Shown here piece after piece: positions 25,112 through 36,090 of a DNA stretch of 64,000 bases. The first letter of the stretch is position 1. Each line of letters opens with the position of its first letter. Origin of the DNA: Pseudomonas viridiflava (GTDB lineage Bacteria > Pseudomonadota > Gammaproteobacteria > Pseudomonadales > Pseudomonadaceae); NCBI RefSeq assembly GCF_900573885.1, contig NZ_UPSE01000601.1:248001-312000 (forward strand), written 5' to 3'. Position numbers and translations under genes: made by a program. The notes beneath the pieces are model-generated. The model was not told the DNA's origin and searched no databases. It saw only the letters and a list, made by a program, of their open reading frames with translations.

Positions 25112-28099
25112 TCACTCGCTGTCGAGGCTCAGCGGCGAGGCTACACGGCCATTGCTTTCAGGCTCGCCCAGGCTGACATCGACCATATAGATGCGCTCGT
25201 CCGCCAGGCCACCCTTGCTCACCAGATAATGCTTGATGGCCGCCGCGCGGGCCTGCGCCAGTTTGCGCAGCAGCACTTCATTGTTGCTCCAGTGGGCAAT
25301 GAGGTCGGCGCGCAGTTTGGCAGTGCGCTCTTCATCATCCAGTTGTGCCCACTCCGCCGGTGGCTGCTTTTTCAGGCGCGTGCGGTAGATGCCTTCGAGC
25401 ATGGGCGCCTGTTCATCTTCCGGCACTTCAAGCAAACCAGCCTTGGCCGGCACTTTGTCGCCACGGCGTTGCAGCATTTTGTAGTAGATGTACTGGTACT
25501 CGCGGTGCAGGCGCTGTTCCGCCAGCAGCGGGCCGTCTGCTTTGGCGGCGCTCAGCCCTTCCACTTCCAGGCGCAGCAGCGGCCGCTCTTTCAGCGCGGC
25601 AGACAGGGTATTCAAACCGCTCTCGGCGCTGCCATCGAGGTTGGCGCTGCCAGCGGCAAACTGCACGGTGCTGATGTCTACATTCGAGCCGCCGGTTACC
25701 AGCCCGGCGATAAATTTGAACGGCGCCGATGCCGCCCGCAGCACGAGGTTGCGCAGGGTCTGCCAGACAATCGGCATCACGCTGAACTGCGGGTTATTCA
25801 GATCGCCGGACACCGGCAATTCGAGCTGAATCTTGCCGCTGGTGTCTTTGAGCAGGGCCACCGCCAAGCGAATGGGCAGGTCCACGGCGTCGGGGCTGTC
25901 GACTTTCTCGCCCAGTTGCAGTTTCTCCACCACCAGCTTGTTTTCAGCGGTCAATTGGCCTTTTTCGATGCGGTAATGCAGGTCCAGATTGATCCGCCCT
26001 TTGCGGATGCGATAGCCAGCGAACTTGCCGGAGTAGGGCGTCAGCGTGGTCAGTTCGACGTGCTTGAAGCTGGTGGTCAGGTCCAGTGCATCCAGCGGCT
26101 CGAACGGGTTAAGGCTGCCGACGATGCTCACCGGCGCGTAGCGATCGACCTTGCCCTTGATGTCGACGTTGGCCGCTTGCGAGGTGCGGTTGTCGAGGGT
26201 GCCGATCTGGCCGTTGAGCTGTTGAATGGCTGTACCGAAATTCGGCGTCAGGCTGAAGTCGGCGAAGTTGGCCGAGCCGTTGTCGATGGCGATGCCGCCG
26301 ATATGAATGCCCAGCGGCTTGCCGGCGGGCTCGGGTTGCTTGCGAGCGTTGGCCTTGGGCTCGTCGGGTTGCTTGATCACCAGATCGCTGACGTTGGTGC
26401 TGCGGTCTTCGTTGATCATGAACCGCGCATAAGGCTGTGCCAGGCTGACCTTCTCGATGGAAAGCGCGTCCCCGTGTTTGTAGTTGAGGCCGTCGAGCGT
26501 GAGCTCTTTCCACTTAACGAAATCGCGGCTTTTCAGGGTATCGAGCGTGTGCAGCTGATTCACTTGCGCGCGGCCAGTGATGCTGAACGCCAGCGGTTCG
26601 GTGCTTTTAAGGTCTACCGCCAGGTCGCTGCCGAGCAAGCCGCTGCGCAATTCGAGGCGCACAAACGGGTCGAGGTAGGCCTGGGCCACGCGCAGGTCGA
26701 TGTCCTGGGTGGTGACTTTCAGCTGCGCATTGACCGGGTTCAGATTGACCTGCCCGGCGGCGGTGATCTTGCCCTGCTTGCCCACGCCCGTGTCGAGCTT
26801 GAGGGTGAAAGGCGAGCCGTTGAGGCTGTCGAATTTCAGCAGATCGAGGTTCAGTGGGCCGATGTCCAGCGCTACCGGGTCTTTTGGTACACGGTCGGCC
26901 AAGTGAATCTGATAACCGCGCAGTTGCGTGTCTTGCAGCAAGACCTGCCACGGCTTCGCGGGTTCGCTGGAAGGCGGCACCTGCTTGGCGGCCACTACGT
27001 TCGGGTCAGTCGGCGGCGTCGGTGCGGGCGCTTCGGTGCCTTCGGGTTGTTCAACGGCGGCGGTCGGTGCGGGCTCGACTTTTTTGCTCGCCGGTTTGCT
27101 GGCAAACAGCTTCTGCCAGTCCAGCTCGCCGTCCTTTTCCCGTGTGGCCCAGGTTTCCAGTTTCTGGCTGCGAATCTTGCCGATGGTGACCAGCTGTTTG
27201 GCCAGGTCCACGGATGTCTCGCTTACCTCAAGACGCTCCAGGTTCACCAGTGGGCGATTATCGGTGGCCTTGATAGCGAACGGCGCCACCGTGACAGTGG
27301 CGTTGGTGAGCAGCATTTTCGTGCCCTGGCTCAAATCCAGGGTGTAATCGGTGGTCAGGCTCAGGGTGCCTTTTTCCAGCACCAACGGCACCGCGTCGCG
27401 CACGTAGGGCCAGAAGGCCTGCATGTTGCCGTCGGTGATTTTCAGCTGACCGCTGGAGGTGATGGGCGACAGGCTGACCTTGCCGCTCCAGTCCACCTGC
27501 CCGCCATAGGGGCCTTTGGCGACCAGCGTCATGTCGGCGTTGTCTTCGGGCAATGTGCTCAAGTGCTTGAGCTCAAGGTTCAGCGAGTCGTACACAAACT
27601 GCACCGGCTCGCTGGGGCGCAAGTCAGCGAACTGCAGCGCGCCTTCAATCAACTGCAGACGGTCCAGACGCAAGGGAAATGGCTTGGCGTCCGGGTCTTT
27701 GACTTCCGGCTCAGGGCTGGGGGGAAGCTTGAATAACTGGCTCAGATTCAGCGTGCCGTCTTTGCGAAACTCTACAGCAGTCTGGGATTTTTCCAGCTCG
27801 ACGTCGGCCAGGTGCAGGGCGCCGGTCCACAGGCTGTCCAGTTGAAGGTTGGCGTACAGGCGTTGAAAACCGATCTGGTCCGCCGCCGGCTCGCCGATAT
27901 GCAGGCCCCAGGCGCTCACCTCCAGGCTGAATGGGTTGAGCTCCAGACGCTCCAGTTTGGCCGGCACCGTGGCCATGGCTGCCAATTGCTGGTTGGCGAT
28001 GCGCAGGGCAATGCCCGGCAAGATCAGAAAGCCCAGCAGGCTATATAAACCGAGGGCAATCAGCAGGGCGCCAACGGCGCGTTTCAATCCTTTGGGCAT
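25112..28099 (-). CDS. Large DUF748 / AsmA-like envelope protein
   Basis: 995 residues. One N-terminal membrane helix (AVGALLIALGLYSLLGFLILPGIAL) is followed by a long periplasmic region of repeated beta-rich segments typical of DUF748 (LERLELNPFSLEVSAWGLHI; LDRLQLIEGALQFADL; ALDLTTSFKHVELTTLTPYSGKFAGY). AsmA-like proteins form lipid-transfer bridges between membranes; that role here is by analogy only. A Pro/Ala/Thr-rich stretch (about residues 337-370) interrupts the fold. The C terminus has OmpA-like character (LAQARAAAIKHYLVSKGGLADERIYMVDV). Long open frames on the opposite strand are shadows of its GC-rich codons. Confidence 0.9.
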   Translation of the reverse strand: MPKGLKRAVGALLIALGLYSLLGFLILPGIALRIANQQLAAMATVPAKLERLELNPFSLEVSAWGLHIGEPAADQIGFQRLYANLQLDSLWTGALHLADVELEKSQTAVEFRKDGTLNLSQLFKLPPSPEPEVKDPDAKPFPLRLDRLQLIEGALQFADLRPSEPVQFVYDSLNLELKHLSTLPEDNADMTLVAKGPYGGQVDWSGKVSLSPITSSGQLKITDGNMQAFWPYVRDAVPLVLEKGTLSLTTDYTLDLSQGTKMLLTNATVTVAPFAIKATDNRPLVNLERLEVSETSVDLAKQLVTIGKIRSQKLETWATREKDGELDWQKLFASKPASKKVEPAPTAAVEQPEGTEAPAPTPPTDPNVVAAKQVPPSSEPAKPWQVLLQDTQLRGYQIHLADRVPKDPVALDIGPLNLDLLKFDSLNGSPFTLKLDTGVGKQGKITAAGQVNLNPVNAQLKVTTQDIDLRVAQAYLDPFVRLELRSGLLGSDLAVDLKSTEPLAFSITGRAQVNQLHTLDTLKSRDFVKWKELTLDGLNYKHGDALSIEKVSLAQPYARFMINEDRSTNVSDLVIKQPDEPKANARKQPEPAGKPLGIHIGGIAIDNGSANFADFSLTPNFGTAIQQLNGQIGTLDNRTSQAANVDIKGKVDRYAPVSIVGSLNPFEPLDALDLTTSFKHVELTTLTPYSGKFAGYRIRKGRINLDLHYRIEKGQLTAENKLVVEKLQLGEKVDSPDAVDLPIRLAVALLKDTSGKIQLELPVSGDLNNPQFSVMPIVWQTLRNLVLRAASAPFKFIAGLVTGGSNVDISTVQFAAGSANLDGSAESGLNTLSAALKERPLLRLEVEGLSAAKADGPLLAEQRLHREYQYIYYKMLQRRGDKVPAKAGLLEVPEDEQAPMLEGIYRTRLKKQPPAEWAQLDDEERTAKLRADLIAHWSNNEVLLRKLAQARAAAIKHYLVSKGGLADERIYMVDVSLGEPESNGRVASPLSLDSE

Positions 28100-28182
28100 G
28101 GCGACGCTTCAACTTTCCTGGCGAGAAGTGGCTTGGAGTATGGCACGCGCTTGAGGTTCGGCACGTGCGGCATGTTTCGTTT

Positions 28183-28226
28183 GTAGGTTGGGTTGAGCAA
28201 AGCGAAGCCCAACGTCACGCGAATCA
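28183..28226 (+). repeat. Single GTAGGTTGGGTTGAGC-type repeat arm
   Basis: Matches the left arm and spacer of the repeat at 22568-22641 (GTAGGTTGGGTTGAGCAAAG, then GCCCAACGTCACGCGAAT). The opposite arm is absent, and the unit touches the stop of the methyltransferase gene, so it may be a partial insertion copy. Confidence 0.75.
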
Positions 28227-29240
28227 GAACTGCAAAATCAGCGTCTTCAACGGCGGCTTGCCATCGCTTGAAGGGAAGTCCGCAGCCGGCGGCATCACCT
28301 GCCACTCGCGCACCGGCCGACCGGCTTTCTCGGCGCAACGCAGCACCTGCTCACGCCAATCTTCCAGGGCAACCTTTGCCAGGTTGTTACAGCAGATCAG
28401 TACGCCGTCTTCGGCTGTGGCGAGAATCGCCGGTTTCAGCAGACTCTGGTAATCGCGCAGCAAATCGACGGTGCCAAACGCGCTTTTCGCCCAGGCCGGT
28501 GGGTCGAGAAGCACCAGGTCGTACTGGCGTTGTTCGAGCCGCGGGTAGCTCGGCAGTTTCTGCCCGCGCCGTTGGCTGATCGGCAGGCCGGCGAGCTGGC
28601 GGATAGCGGGGAAGTAGTCGGACTGAATGAACTGCATCGGTGCCAGCGTCGGGTTGAGCGCACCGTTTTCCTTGCCGACCGCCAGGTTGCCTTCGGCGAA
28701 GTCCAGATTGCACACCTCGCTCGCCCCGCCTGCCGCCGCGCTGAGGCCGACGCCGCAGGTATAGGCGAACAGATTGAGCACGCTTTTGCCGGCACTGTGG
28801 TCTTTGACCCAGCCGCGCGCCGTGCGCAGGTCGAGAAACAGCAGCGGGTCTTGCCCGGCGTGGCGGCCGCGTACGCGGTAGTTCAGGCCCCATTCGTGAC
28901 CCACGCAATCTTCCAGCGCAGCGGGTTCGGCTGGGTACACGGCGTCGCTGCGGTCGATGCGCGAGTTGCTGCCGGAGCGGTCGTTGTAGACCAGCAGCAG
29001 GTCGAGGTTGAGTTCGCGGTTGATCAGCGCGTGGGCGGCCAGCAGGGCGTCGCGGCCCAGCGGGCTGTGGAAGCTCTGCACCAGCAATTGCGGACCGTAA
29101 CGGTCGATGGTCAGGCCGGACGCGCCTTCCTGGCTGCCGTGGAACAGTCGGTAGCAGTCGGTGCCCTGAGTGTGCAGCTCAGCGAGCAGGGCATGGCGAT
29201 TGACGAGAGCGGCGCGCAGCGCCTGATCGAGAGAAGACAT
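28224..29240 (-). CDS. Class I SAM-dependent methyltransferase (RlmI/YccW-like)
   Basis: 338 residues. Motif I LNLFAYTCGVGLSAAAGGA near residue 175 and the catalytic-type motif VLLDPPAWAKSAFGT near 240 match the RlmI/RlmK/YccW group that methylates 23S rRNA bases, but the N-terminal PUA domain of true RlmI seems shortened, so the substrate is uncertain. FLDLRTARGWVKDHSAGK is also typical. No strong ribosome-binding site precedes the ATG. It lies downstream of the thiolase gene on the same strand, separated by a palindromic element. Confidence 0.88.
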   Translation of the reverse strand: MSSLDQALRAALVNRHALLAELHTQGTDCYRLFHGSQEGASGLTIDRYGPQLLVQSFHSPLGRDALLAAHALINRELNLDLLLVYNDRSGSNSRIDRSDAVYPAEPAALEDCVGHEWGLNYRVRGRHAGQDPLLFLDLRTARGWVKDHSAGKSVLNLFAYTCGVGLSAAAGGASEVCNLDFAEGNLAVGKENGALNPTLAPMQFIQSDYFPAIRQLAGLPISQRRGQKLPSYPRLEQRQYDLVLLDPPAWAKSAFGTVDLLRDYQSLLKPAILATAEDGVLICCNNLAKVALEDWREQVLRCAEKAGRPVREWQVMPPAADFPSSDGKPPLKTLILQF

Positions 29241-29294
29241 GCGCCGCGGCTCGGGAAATTAAGGGCGCGCAGTTTACCAAGAAAGTCATGGTCA

Positions 29295-29396
29295 GATATC
29301 TGCGCACCTGGATTCCCGCCTGCGCGGGAATGACGGGAGTTTGTGTCCGATTAATCGTCTCCCCCGCGAAGGCGGGGGCCCAGGTGCGCAGATATC
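29295..29396. mobile_element. 102-base MITE-like element with 17-base terminal inverted repeats
   Basis: Ends GATATCTGCGCACCTGG (29295-29311) and its exact complement (29380-29396). Inside are two further hairpins, ATTCCCGC/GCGGGAAT and CCCCCGC/GCGGGGG. It has no reading frame. Terminal repeats plus small size suggest a miniature, non-autonomous element; I see no target-site duplication, so mobility is unproven. Confidence 0.65.
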
Positions 29397-29406
29397 CGCC
29401 GTTGGG

Positions 29407-30588
29407 TTATTCGCGTTCCAGCGCCAACGCCACGCCCTGCCCACCACCAATGCACAACGTGGCCAGCCCTTTCTTGGCGTCACGCTTGATCATTTCGTGC
29501 AGCAGGGTCACCAATACGCGGCAGCCTGATGCGCCGATGGGATGGCCGATGGCGATGGCGCCGCCGTTGACGTTGACTTTGCTCGCGTCCCACCCCAGTT
29601 CCTTGCCCACCGACAACGCCTGCGCGGCGAAGGCTTCGTTGGCTTCGATCAGGTCGAGTTGGTCGAGCGTCCAGCCGGCCTTTTCCAGGCAGCGTTTGGT
29701 GGCTGAAACCGGGGCGATGCCCATGATGGCCGGGTCGACACCCGCGTTGGCGTAGGCGGCAATTTTCGCCAGCACCGGCAGGCCGAGTGCTTTGGCTTTG
29801 TCGGCGCTCATCAGGATTACCGCGGCCGCGCCGTCATTAAGGCTGGAGGCATTGCCGGCGGTGACGGTGCCGTCTTTTTTGAAGGCCGGTTTGAGTTTGC
29901 CCAGCGCTTCGGCGGTGGTGCCGGCGCGAGGTTGTTCGTCGGTGGCGAAAGCAACCGGATCGCCTTTGCGCTGGGGAATGAGGATGGGCGTGATCTCGTC
30001 GCTGAAACGCCCGCCTTCAATAGCGGCCACGGCTTTCTGTTGCGAGCCGGCAGCGAAGGCGTCTTGGGCTTTGCGAGTGATCTCGTATTTCTCCACGAGA
30101 TTCTCGGCGGTGATGCCCATGTGGTAGTCGTTGAAGGCGTCCCACAGGCCGTCGGTGATCATGCTGTCTTTCACCTGCGCGTGGCCCATGCGCAAACCGG
30201 TGCGGGCGCCCGGCATTACGTACGGGGCCAGGCTCATGTTTTCCTGACCGCCGGCGATGATCACGTCGGCATCGCCACAGCGAATCGCCTGGGCGCCGAG
30301 GTGCAGGGCTTTAAGGCCAGAGCCGCAGACTTTGTTCAGGGTCAGCGCCGGCACGGCGACTGGCAGGCCGGCCTTGATGGCGGCCTGGCGCGCGGGGTTT
30401 TGCCCGGCGCCTGCGGTGAGCACCTGGCCGAGGATCACTTCGTCCACTTCGGCGCCATCCAGGCCGGTTTTTTCCAGCAGCGCTCGGATTACCGCAGCGC
30501 CCAGGTCAACGGCGGGAATGTTCGCCAGCGAGCCTTGGAAACTGCCGACTGCGGTGCGGGTGGCGGCTACGATTACGACGTCTTGCAT
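29407..30588 (-). CDS. Acetyl-CoA C-acetyltransferase (thiolase)
   Basis: 393 residues, standard thiolase length, from the ATG at 30588 (MQDVVIVAATRTAVGSFQG, AGGA eight bases upstream). Joins two acetyl-CoA to acetoacetyl-CoA or the reverse. Nucleophile Cys in LNKVCGSGLKALH near residue 88, then NGGAIAIGHPIGASGCR and the final CIGGGQGVALALE with the second active-site Cys are intact. Several thiolases exist per Pseudomonas genome, so the pathway (ketone-body use, polyhydroxyalkanoate or acid degradation) is not fixed. Acetyl-CoA synthetase lies nearby on the same strand. Confidence 0.95.
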   Translation of the reverse strand: MQDVVIVAATRTAVGSFQGSLANIPAVDLGAAVIRALLEKTGLDGAEVDEVILGQVLTAGAGQNPARQAAIKAGLPVAVPALTLNKVCGSGLKALHLGAQAIRCGDADVIIAGGQENMSLAPYVMPGARTGLRMGHAQVKDSMITDGLWDAFNDYHMGITAENLVEKYEITRKAQDAFAAGSQQKAVAAIEGGRFSDEITPILIPQRKGDPVAFATDEQPRAGTTAEALGKLKPAFKKDGTVTAGNASSLNDGAAAVILMSADKAKALGLPVLAKIAAYANAGVDPAIMGIAPVSATKRCLEKAGWTLDQLDLIEANEAFAAQALSVGKELGWDASKVNVNGGAIAIGHPIGASGCRVLVTLLHEMIKRDAKKGLATLCIGGGQGVALALERE

Positions 30589-30689
30589 GGCGCGAATCCT
30601 CATCTGAGCAGGGCGCGGGCAGGCCGCGGCGGGCGGTTATGGTGGCATAGGCGGCAACGGGGCGGCCACCGGCTTGGCTGACCGGTGGG

Positions 30690-31568
30690 TCAGGGCAGAG
30701 GTGGCAAGCCCATTCGTCGCCGGGAGCGTTGAAAGGCGCTGCCGCGTACGGCCCAGCGCAGCACCGGCGCACTGCGTTTGACGCCGCTGCGAATCAGCAG
30801 GCGTTGGCGCTCCGACAACTTCAGGCCGAGCATATCGGCGGCCCAGCGCGGCAGCAGGTCGATGCCTGCACGCATCATCAACGCGCCAAACGGCTTGGCG
30901 ATCTGACTCGGCGCCGGCGCGTTGAACAGCACGCGCATGATTTCCAGGCTGCGTTCGTCACAGCGTAATTGCGGGCGGATCTGTTCCAGGTAATCGGCTA
31001 TTTCCTGGCAGGTACGCGGCACGTTTGTAGCGCCCAGGCGCTCGGCAATGGAGGCGACTTCGGCGTAATAGCGGTCTTGCTCGCTCACGGGCAAGTCCGG
31101 GTTGAAGTAGCGCAAATGGGCGGCCAGAAAGCTGCTCACTTCCGCCACGTGCACCCAGGTCAGTAACGCCGGATCGCTCGCCGCATAGGGGCGGCCATCG
31201 GCGGCGGTGCCGGTCACTTGCAGGTGAATGGTGCGCACCTTGTCGATCAGCCAGTTGGCATCGCGGGTCGAGCCATAGGTGGTGCCGGAAATAAACTGCC
31301 CGGTGCGGCGCAGACGGCCGATCAGGTCCTGACGAAAGTTGGAGTGATCCCACACGCCGGCCAGCGCCAATGGATGCAGCGCTTGCAGCAGCAAGGCGCT
31401 GATGCCGCCGACCATCATGCTGGTGAAATCGCTGTGCACGCGCCAACACACGGCGTCCGGGCCAAACAGGCCGGGGTCGCCGGGCGGTTGTTCAAAGTCG
31501 ATCTGGCCGAGCGCAAGGCCCGTAAGGCTGAAGATTTGTCGCTCGATGCGCTGGCGAATGAATTCCAT
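30690..31568 (-). CDS. MpaB/DUF2236-type oxygenase-like protein
   Basis: 292 residues. The family (DUF2236, related to fungal MpaB and the rubber oxygenase Lcp) contains haem-binding oxygenases; the exact substrate is unknown. Visible family features: FTSMMVGGISALLLQALHPLALAGVWDHSNF near residues 48-78, TTYGSTRDANWLIDKVRTIH, and TWVHVAEVSSFLAAHLRYF. It starts MEFIRQRIERQIFSLTG. It stands between acs and the thiolase on the minus strand with 54 and 101 bases on either side and may be its own unit. Confidence 0.88.
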   Translation of the reverse strand: MEFIRQRIERQIFSLTGLALGQIDFEQPPGDPGLFGPDAVCWRVHSDFTSMMVGGISALLLQALHPLALAGVWDHSNFRQDLIGRLRRTGQFISGTTYGSTRDANWLIDKVRTIHLQVTGTAADGRPYAASDPALLTWVHVAEVSSFLAAHLRYFNPDLPVSEQDRYYAEVASIAERLGATNVPRTCQEIADYLEQIRPQLRCDERSLEIMRVLFNAPAPSQIAKPFGALMMRAGIDLLPRWAADMLGLKLSERQRLLIRSGVKRSAPVLRWAVRGSAFQRSRRRMGLPPLP

Positions 31569-31622
31569 GACTCACTTCATAAACAAACCCGGCACCGCGG
31601 TCGCGATGCCGGGGACAGCGGG

Positions 31623-33560
<1,938 letters not shown>

Positions 33561-33567
33561 GGCGGAG

Positions 33568-33581
33568 TCCTTGTTTTTGTT
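33568..33581 (-). promoter_or_regulatory. CA motif (Hfq/Crc site) overlapping the acs ribosome-binding site
   Basis: On the minus strand AACAAAAACAAGGA contains two overlapping AANAANAA matches ending in the AAGGA ribosome-binding site of acs. In Pseudomonas, Hfq with Crc binds such motifs and blocks translation during growth on preferred carbon sources, and CrcZ relieves this. Inferred from motif and position. Confidence 0.65.
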
Positions 33582-33687
33582 GACCGCTAGTTTTGACCGC
33601 AGGATGTAGGAAAGCGTGAAGCTAAAGATAGACCGTAAGGGTGCACTTGCGACGATGAAAGGTACAACCCCTCCAAAAGCGGGAGGG

Positions 33688-33786
33688 CCGTAGGTTGGGT
33701 TGAGCGCAGCGAAGCCCAACAGGCCGGCCAAAGGCCGGCGCGTATCGGCCCATGTTGGGCTTCGCTACGCTCAACCCAACCTACGG
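33688..33786. repeat. Paired inverted repeat, GTAGGTTGGGTTGAGCG family
   Basis: CCGTAGGTTGGGTTGAGCGC at the left and its near-complement at the right enclose a further palindrome GGCCGGCCAAAGGCCGGC. It is the same family as 22568-22641 and 28183-28226. The 306 bases between pgi and acs hold this repeat, the pgi terminator and the acs leader, and no gene. Confidence 0.85.
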
Positions 33787-33816
33787 CGCAGGTAGCACTG
33801 CGTTATGAAAAGGCAC

Positions 33817-33848
33817 AAAAAAGCCGGCCTGTGTAAGCAGGCCGGCTT
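33817..33848 (-). terminator. Rho-independent terminator after pgi
   Basis: On the minus strand AAGCCGGCCTG / loop / CAGGCCGGCTT followed by six Ts, 18 bases after the pgi stop. Canonical form. Confidence 0.95.
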
Positions 33849-33866
33849 AGTGTTCTCGCTAACCCA

Positions 33867-35531
33867 TCACCCGCGGTGACGGCCGCGGAAGTAATCGATC
33901 AAACCTTGGGTAGACGCATCTTCAGCCGGCTGTTCATTACCGCCGGTAAGACGCTGATACACGCCTTTGCCCAATTCCTTGCCCAACTCCACGCCCCACT
34001 GGTCGAAGGCGTTGATGCCCCAGACCACGCTCTGCACGAACACTTTGTGTTCATACAGCGCCACCAGACCGCCGAGGCGGCGAGGGCTGATGCGTTCCAT
34101 GGCCAGCGTGTTGCTCGGGCGGTTGCCGGGAATGACTTTGTGCGGCGCCAGGCGCTGCACTTCTTCTTCCGGCAAGCCTTTGCTGCGCAGTTCAACTTCG
34201 GCTTCGTCGCGGGTTTTACCCAGCATCAACGCCTGGCTCTGCGACAGGCAGTTGGCGTACAGCCATTGGTGGTGGTCGGCCACTGGGTTGTAGCTGACCA
34301 CCGGCACGATAAAGTCGGCCGGAATCAGTTGGGTGCCTTGGTGCAGCAACTGGTGGTAGGCGTGCTGACCGTTACAGCCAACGCCACCCCAGATCACCGG
34401 GCCTGTGTCGCAGGTAGCGGCGCTGCCGTCCTGGCGCACGCTTTTGCCGTTGGATTCCATGTCCAGCTGCTGCAAGTGCTTGGTGATGTTGCGCAGGTAG
34501 TGGTCGTACGGAAGGATCGCGTGGCTCTGCGCGTTCCAGAAGTTGCCGTACCACACGCCCAGCAGGGCCAACAGCACCGGCATGTTGCTTTCGAACGGCG
34601 CGGTCTGGAAATGCTGGTCCATGCTGTAGGCACCGGAGAGCAGTTCCTTGAAGTTCGACATGCCGATGGCCAGGGCGATCGGCAAGCCGATGGCCGACCA
34701 CAGCGAGTAGCGCCCGCCGACCCAGTCCCACATCGGGAAAATGTTCTCTTCGCGAATACCGAACGCCACCGCTGCCTCGCGGTTGCTCGATACGGCGATG
34801 AAGTGTTTGTACAGATCGCCCTCGGAACCGCCTTGCGCCAGGTACCAACTGCGCGCGGCCTGGGCGTTTTTCAGGGTTTCGAGGGTGTTAAACGATTTCG
34901 ACGAGACGATAAACAGCGTGGTCTCGGCCTTCAGGCCATCGGACAGCTCGTGGAATTCACTGCCGTCGATGTTGGCCAGGTAGTGGCAGCGCACGCCTTG
35001 CTGGGCGTACGGCAACAGCGCTTCGGACACCAGTTGCGGGCCGAGGAACGAGCCGCCGATGCCGATGTTCACCACGTCGGTGATCGGCTTTTCGGTGTAA
35101 CCACGCCACAGGCCGTTGTGAATGCGGGTGACCAGCTCGGTCATCTGGTTCAGCACGCGGTGCACGTCGGGCATCACGTTGGCGCCGTTGACCATCAGGC
35201 GCTCGCCAACCGGGCGACGCAGGGCGGTGTGCAGTGCCGGGCGGCCTTCCGAGGCGTTTACCAGGGTGCCGTCGAACAACTGCTCGATCGCTTCCTTAAG
35301 CCCGACTTCTTCAGCCAGGGCGACGAGCAGGTCGCGGGTTTCGGTGGTGATCAGGTTTTTCGAGTAATCCAGAAACAGACCGCAGCTGCTCAGCGAGAAT
35401 TCGGCGAAGCGCTTGTCATCGGAGTTGAAGGCTTCGCGCATGCTGAAATTCTGCATGGCTTCGCGATGCTGGCGCAGTGCCTGCCAGGCCGGCAAGGTTG
35501 TAACGTCGTGAGGGTGTTGGTAGTACGCCAT
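33867..35531 (-). CDS. pgi: Glucose-6-phosphate isomerase
   Basis: 554 residues. Interconverts glucose-6-phosphate and fructose-6-phosphate; in pseudomonads it works in gluconeogenesis and the cyclic Entner-Doudoroff route. I chose the ATG at 35531 (MAYYQHPHDVTTLPAWQAL); a TTG three codons earlier is poorly spaced from AGGA. Motifs: NIGIGGSFLGPQLVSEAL, LFIVSSKSFNTLETLKNA (sugar-phosphate site), GVGCNGQHAYHQLLHQGT, and the near-terminal SVVWGINAFDQWGVELGKEL. Downstream of panD in the same direction but separated from it by a terminator. Confidence 0.97.
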   Translation of the reverse strand: MAYYQHPHDVTTLPAWQALRQHREAMQNFSMREAFNSDDKRFAEFSLSSCGLFLDYSKNLITTETRDLLVALAEEVGLKEAIEQLFDGTLVNASEGRPALHTALRRPVGERLMVNGANVMPDVHRVLNQMTELVTRIHNGLWRGYTEKPITDVVNIGIGGSFLGPQLVSEALLPYAQQGVRCHYLANIDGSEFHELSDGLKAETTLFIVSSKSFNTLETLKNAQAARSWYLAQGGSEGDLYKHFIAVSSNREAAVAFGIREENIFPMWDWVGGRYSLWSAIGLPIALAIGMSNFKELLSGAYSMDQHFQTAPFESNMPVLLALLGVWYGNFWNAQSHAILPYDHYLRNITKHLQQLDMESNGKSVRQDGSAATCDTGPVIWGGVGCNGQHAYHQLLHQGTQLIPADFIVPVVSYNPVADHHQWLYANCLSQSQALMLGKTRDEAEVELRSKGLPEEEVQRLAPHKVIPGNRPSNTLAMERISPRRLGGLVALYEHKVFVQSVVWGINAFDQWGVELGKELGKGVYQRLTGGNEQPAEDASTQGLIDYFRGRHRG

Positions 35532-35578
35532 AGCCTGCAAATTCCTTTCTGACTAATCGTGAGAAACCTATGACCATT

Positions 35579-35606
35579 AAAAAGCCCGGACGGCTCCGGG
35601 CTTTTT
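35579..35606 (-). terminator. Rho-independent terminator after panD
   Basis: AAAAAGCCCGGA / four-base loop / TCCGGGCTTTTT, symmetric and usable on both strands; relevant to panD, whose stop lies about 100 bases away. It separates the pan genes from pgi. Confidence 0.9.
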
Positions 35607-35709
35607 CTTAGGGGGCGTTACGGGGTTTAGCGGTTTTCATGCCAACCCCCGATCAGCGTCCGTAAACCGGGCTCCAGCGCGGAAAACAGAACGCATCATA
35701 GCCCTGTGC

Positions 35710-36090
35710 TTACGCAACTTGTACCGGTATGGCATCGCTGGTGTGACTGAGTTCATTGCCCGGCGCCATATACAGCATGCGCGGTTTGAAATTCACCAGC
35801 TCGGCCTCGCTGTAGTGAGCGTAGGCGCAGATGATGACGCGATGGCCGACGTGAGCTTTGTGCGCTGCCGCGCCGTTGACCGAGATGATGCGCGAGCCTT
35901 CTTCGCCACGGATGGCATAGGTGGTGAAGCGCTCGCCGTTGTCGACGTTGTAGATCTGAATTTGCTCGTACTCGCGAATGCCGGCCAGGTCCAGCCATTC
36001 GCCGTCGATGGCGCATGAGCCTTCGTAATCGAGCACCGCGTGGGTCACTTCGGCGCGGTGCAGTTTGGCCTTGAGCATGATGGCGTGCAT
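35710..36090 (-). CDS. panD: Aspartate 1-decarboxylase proenzyme
   Basis: 126 residues. Pyruvoyl enzyme making beta-alanine from aspartate for pantothenate. The self-cleavage site Gly-Ser lies in VLDYEGSCAIDGEWL (Gly24-Ser25), and the catalytic Lys9, Tyr and Arg contexts (MLKAKLHRAEV; NGERFTTYAIRGEEGSRIISVNGAAAHKA) are intact. The tail to EAELVNFKPRMLYM is standard. AAGGA stands eight bases before the ATG. It follows panC by 91 bases within the panB-panC-panD group. Confidence 0.98.
   Translation of the reverse strand: MHAIMLKAKLHRAEVTHAVLDYEGSCAIDGEWLDLAGIREYEQIQIYNVDNGERFTTYAIRGEEGSRIISVNGAAAHKAHVGHRVIICAYAHYSEAELVNFKPRMLYMAPGNELSHTSDAIPVQVA

Noticed and set aside
25043..27736. 897-codon open frame on the plus strand opposite the DUF748 gene
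   Set aside because: Codon-position shadow; the minus-strand protein has a membrane anchor and repeated DUF748 segments, while the plus frame is rich in His/Arg/Gln with no domain.
33561..33731. 57-codon N-terminal extension of acs
   Set aside because: The extension is translated repeat DNA; the ATG at 33560 has the ribosome-binding site and gives the normal acetyl-CoA synthetase N terminus.
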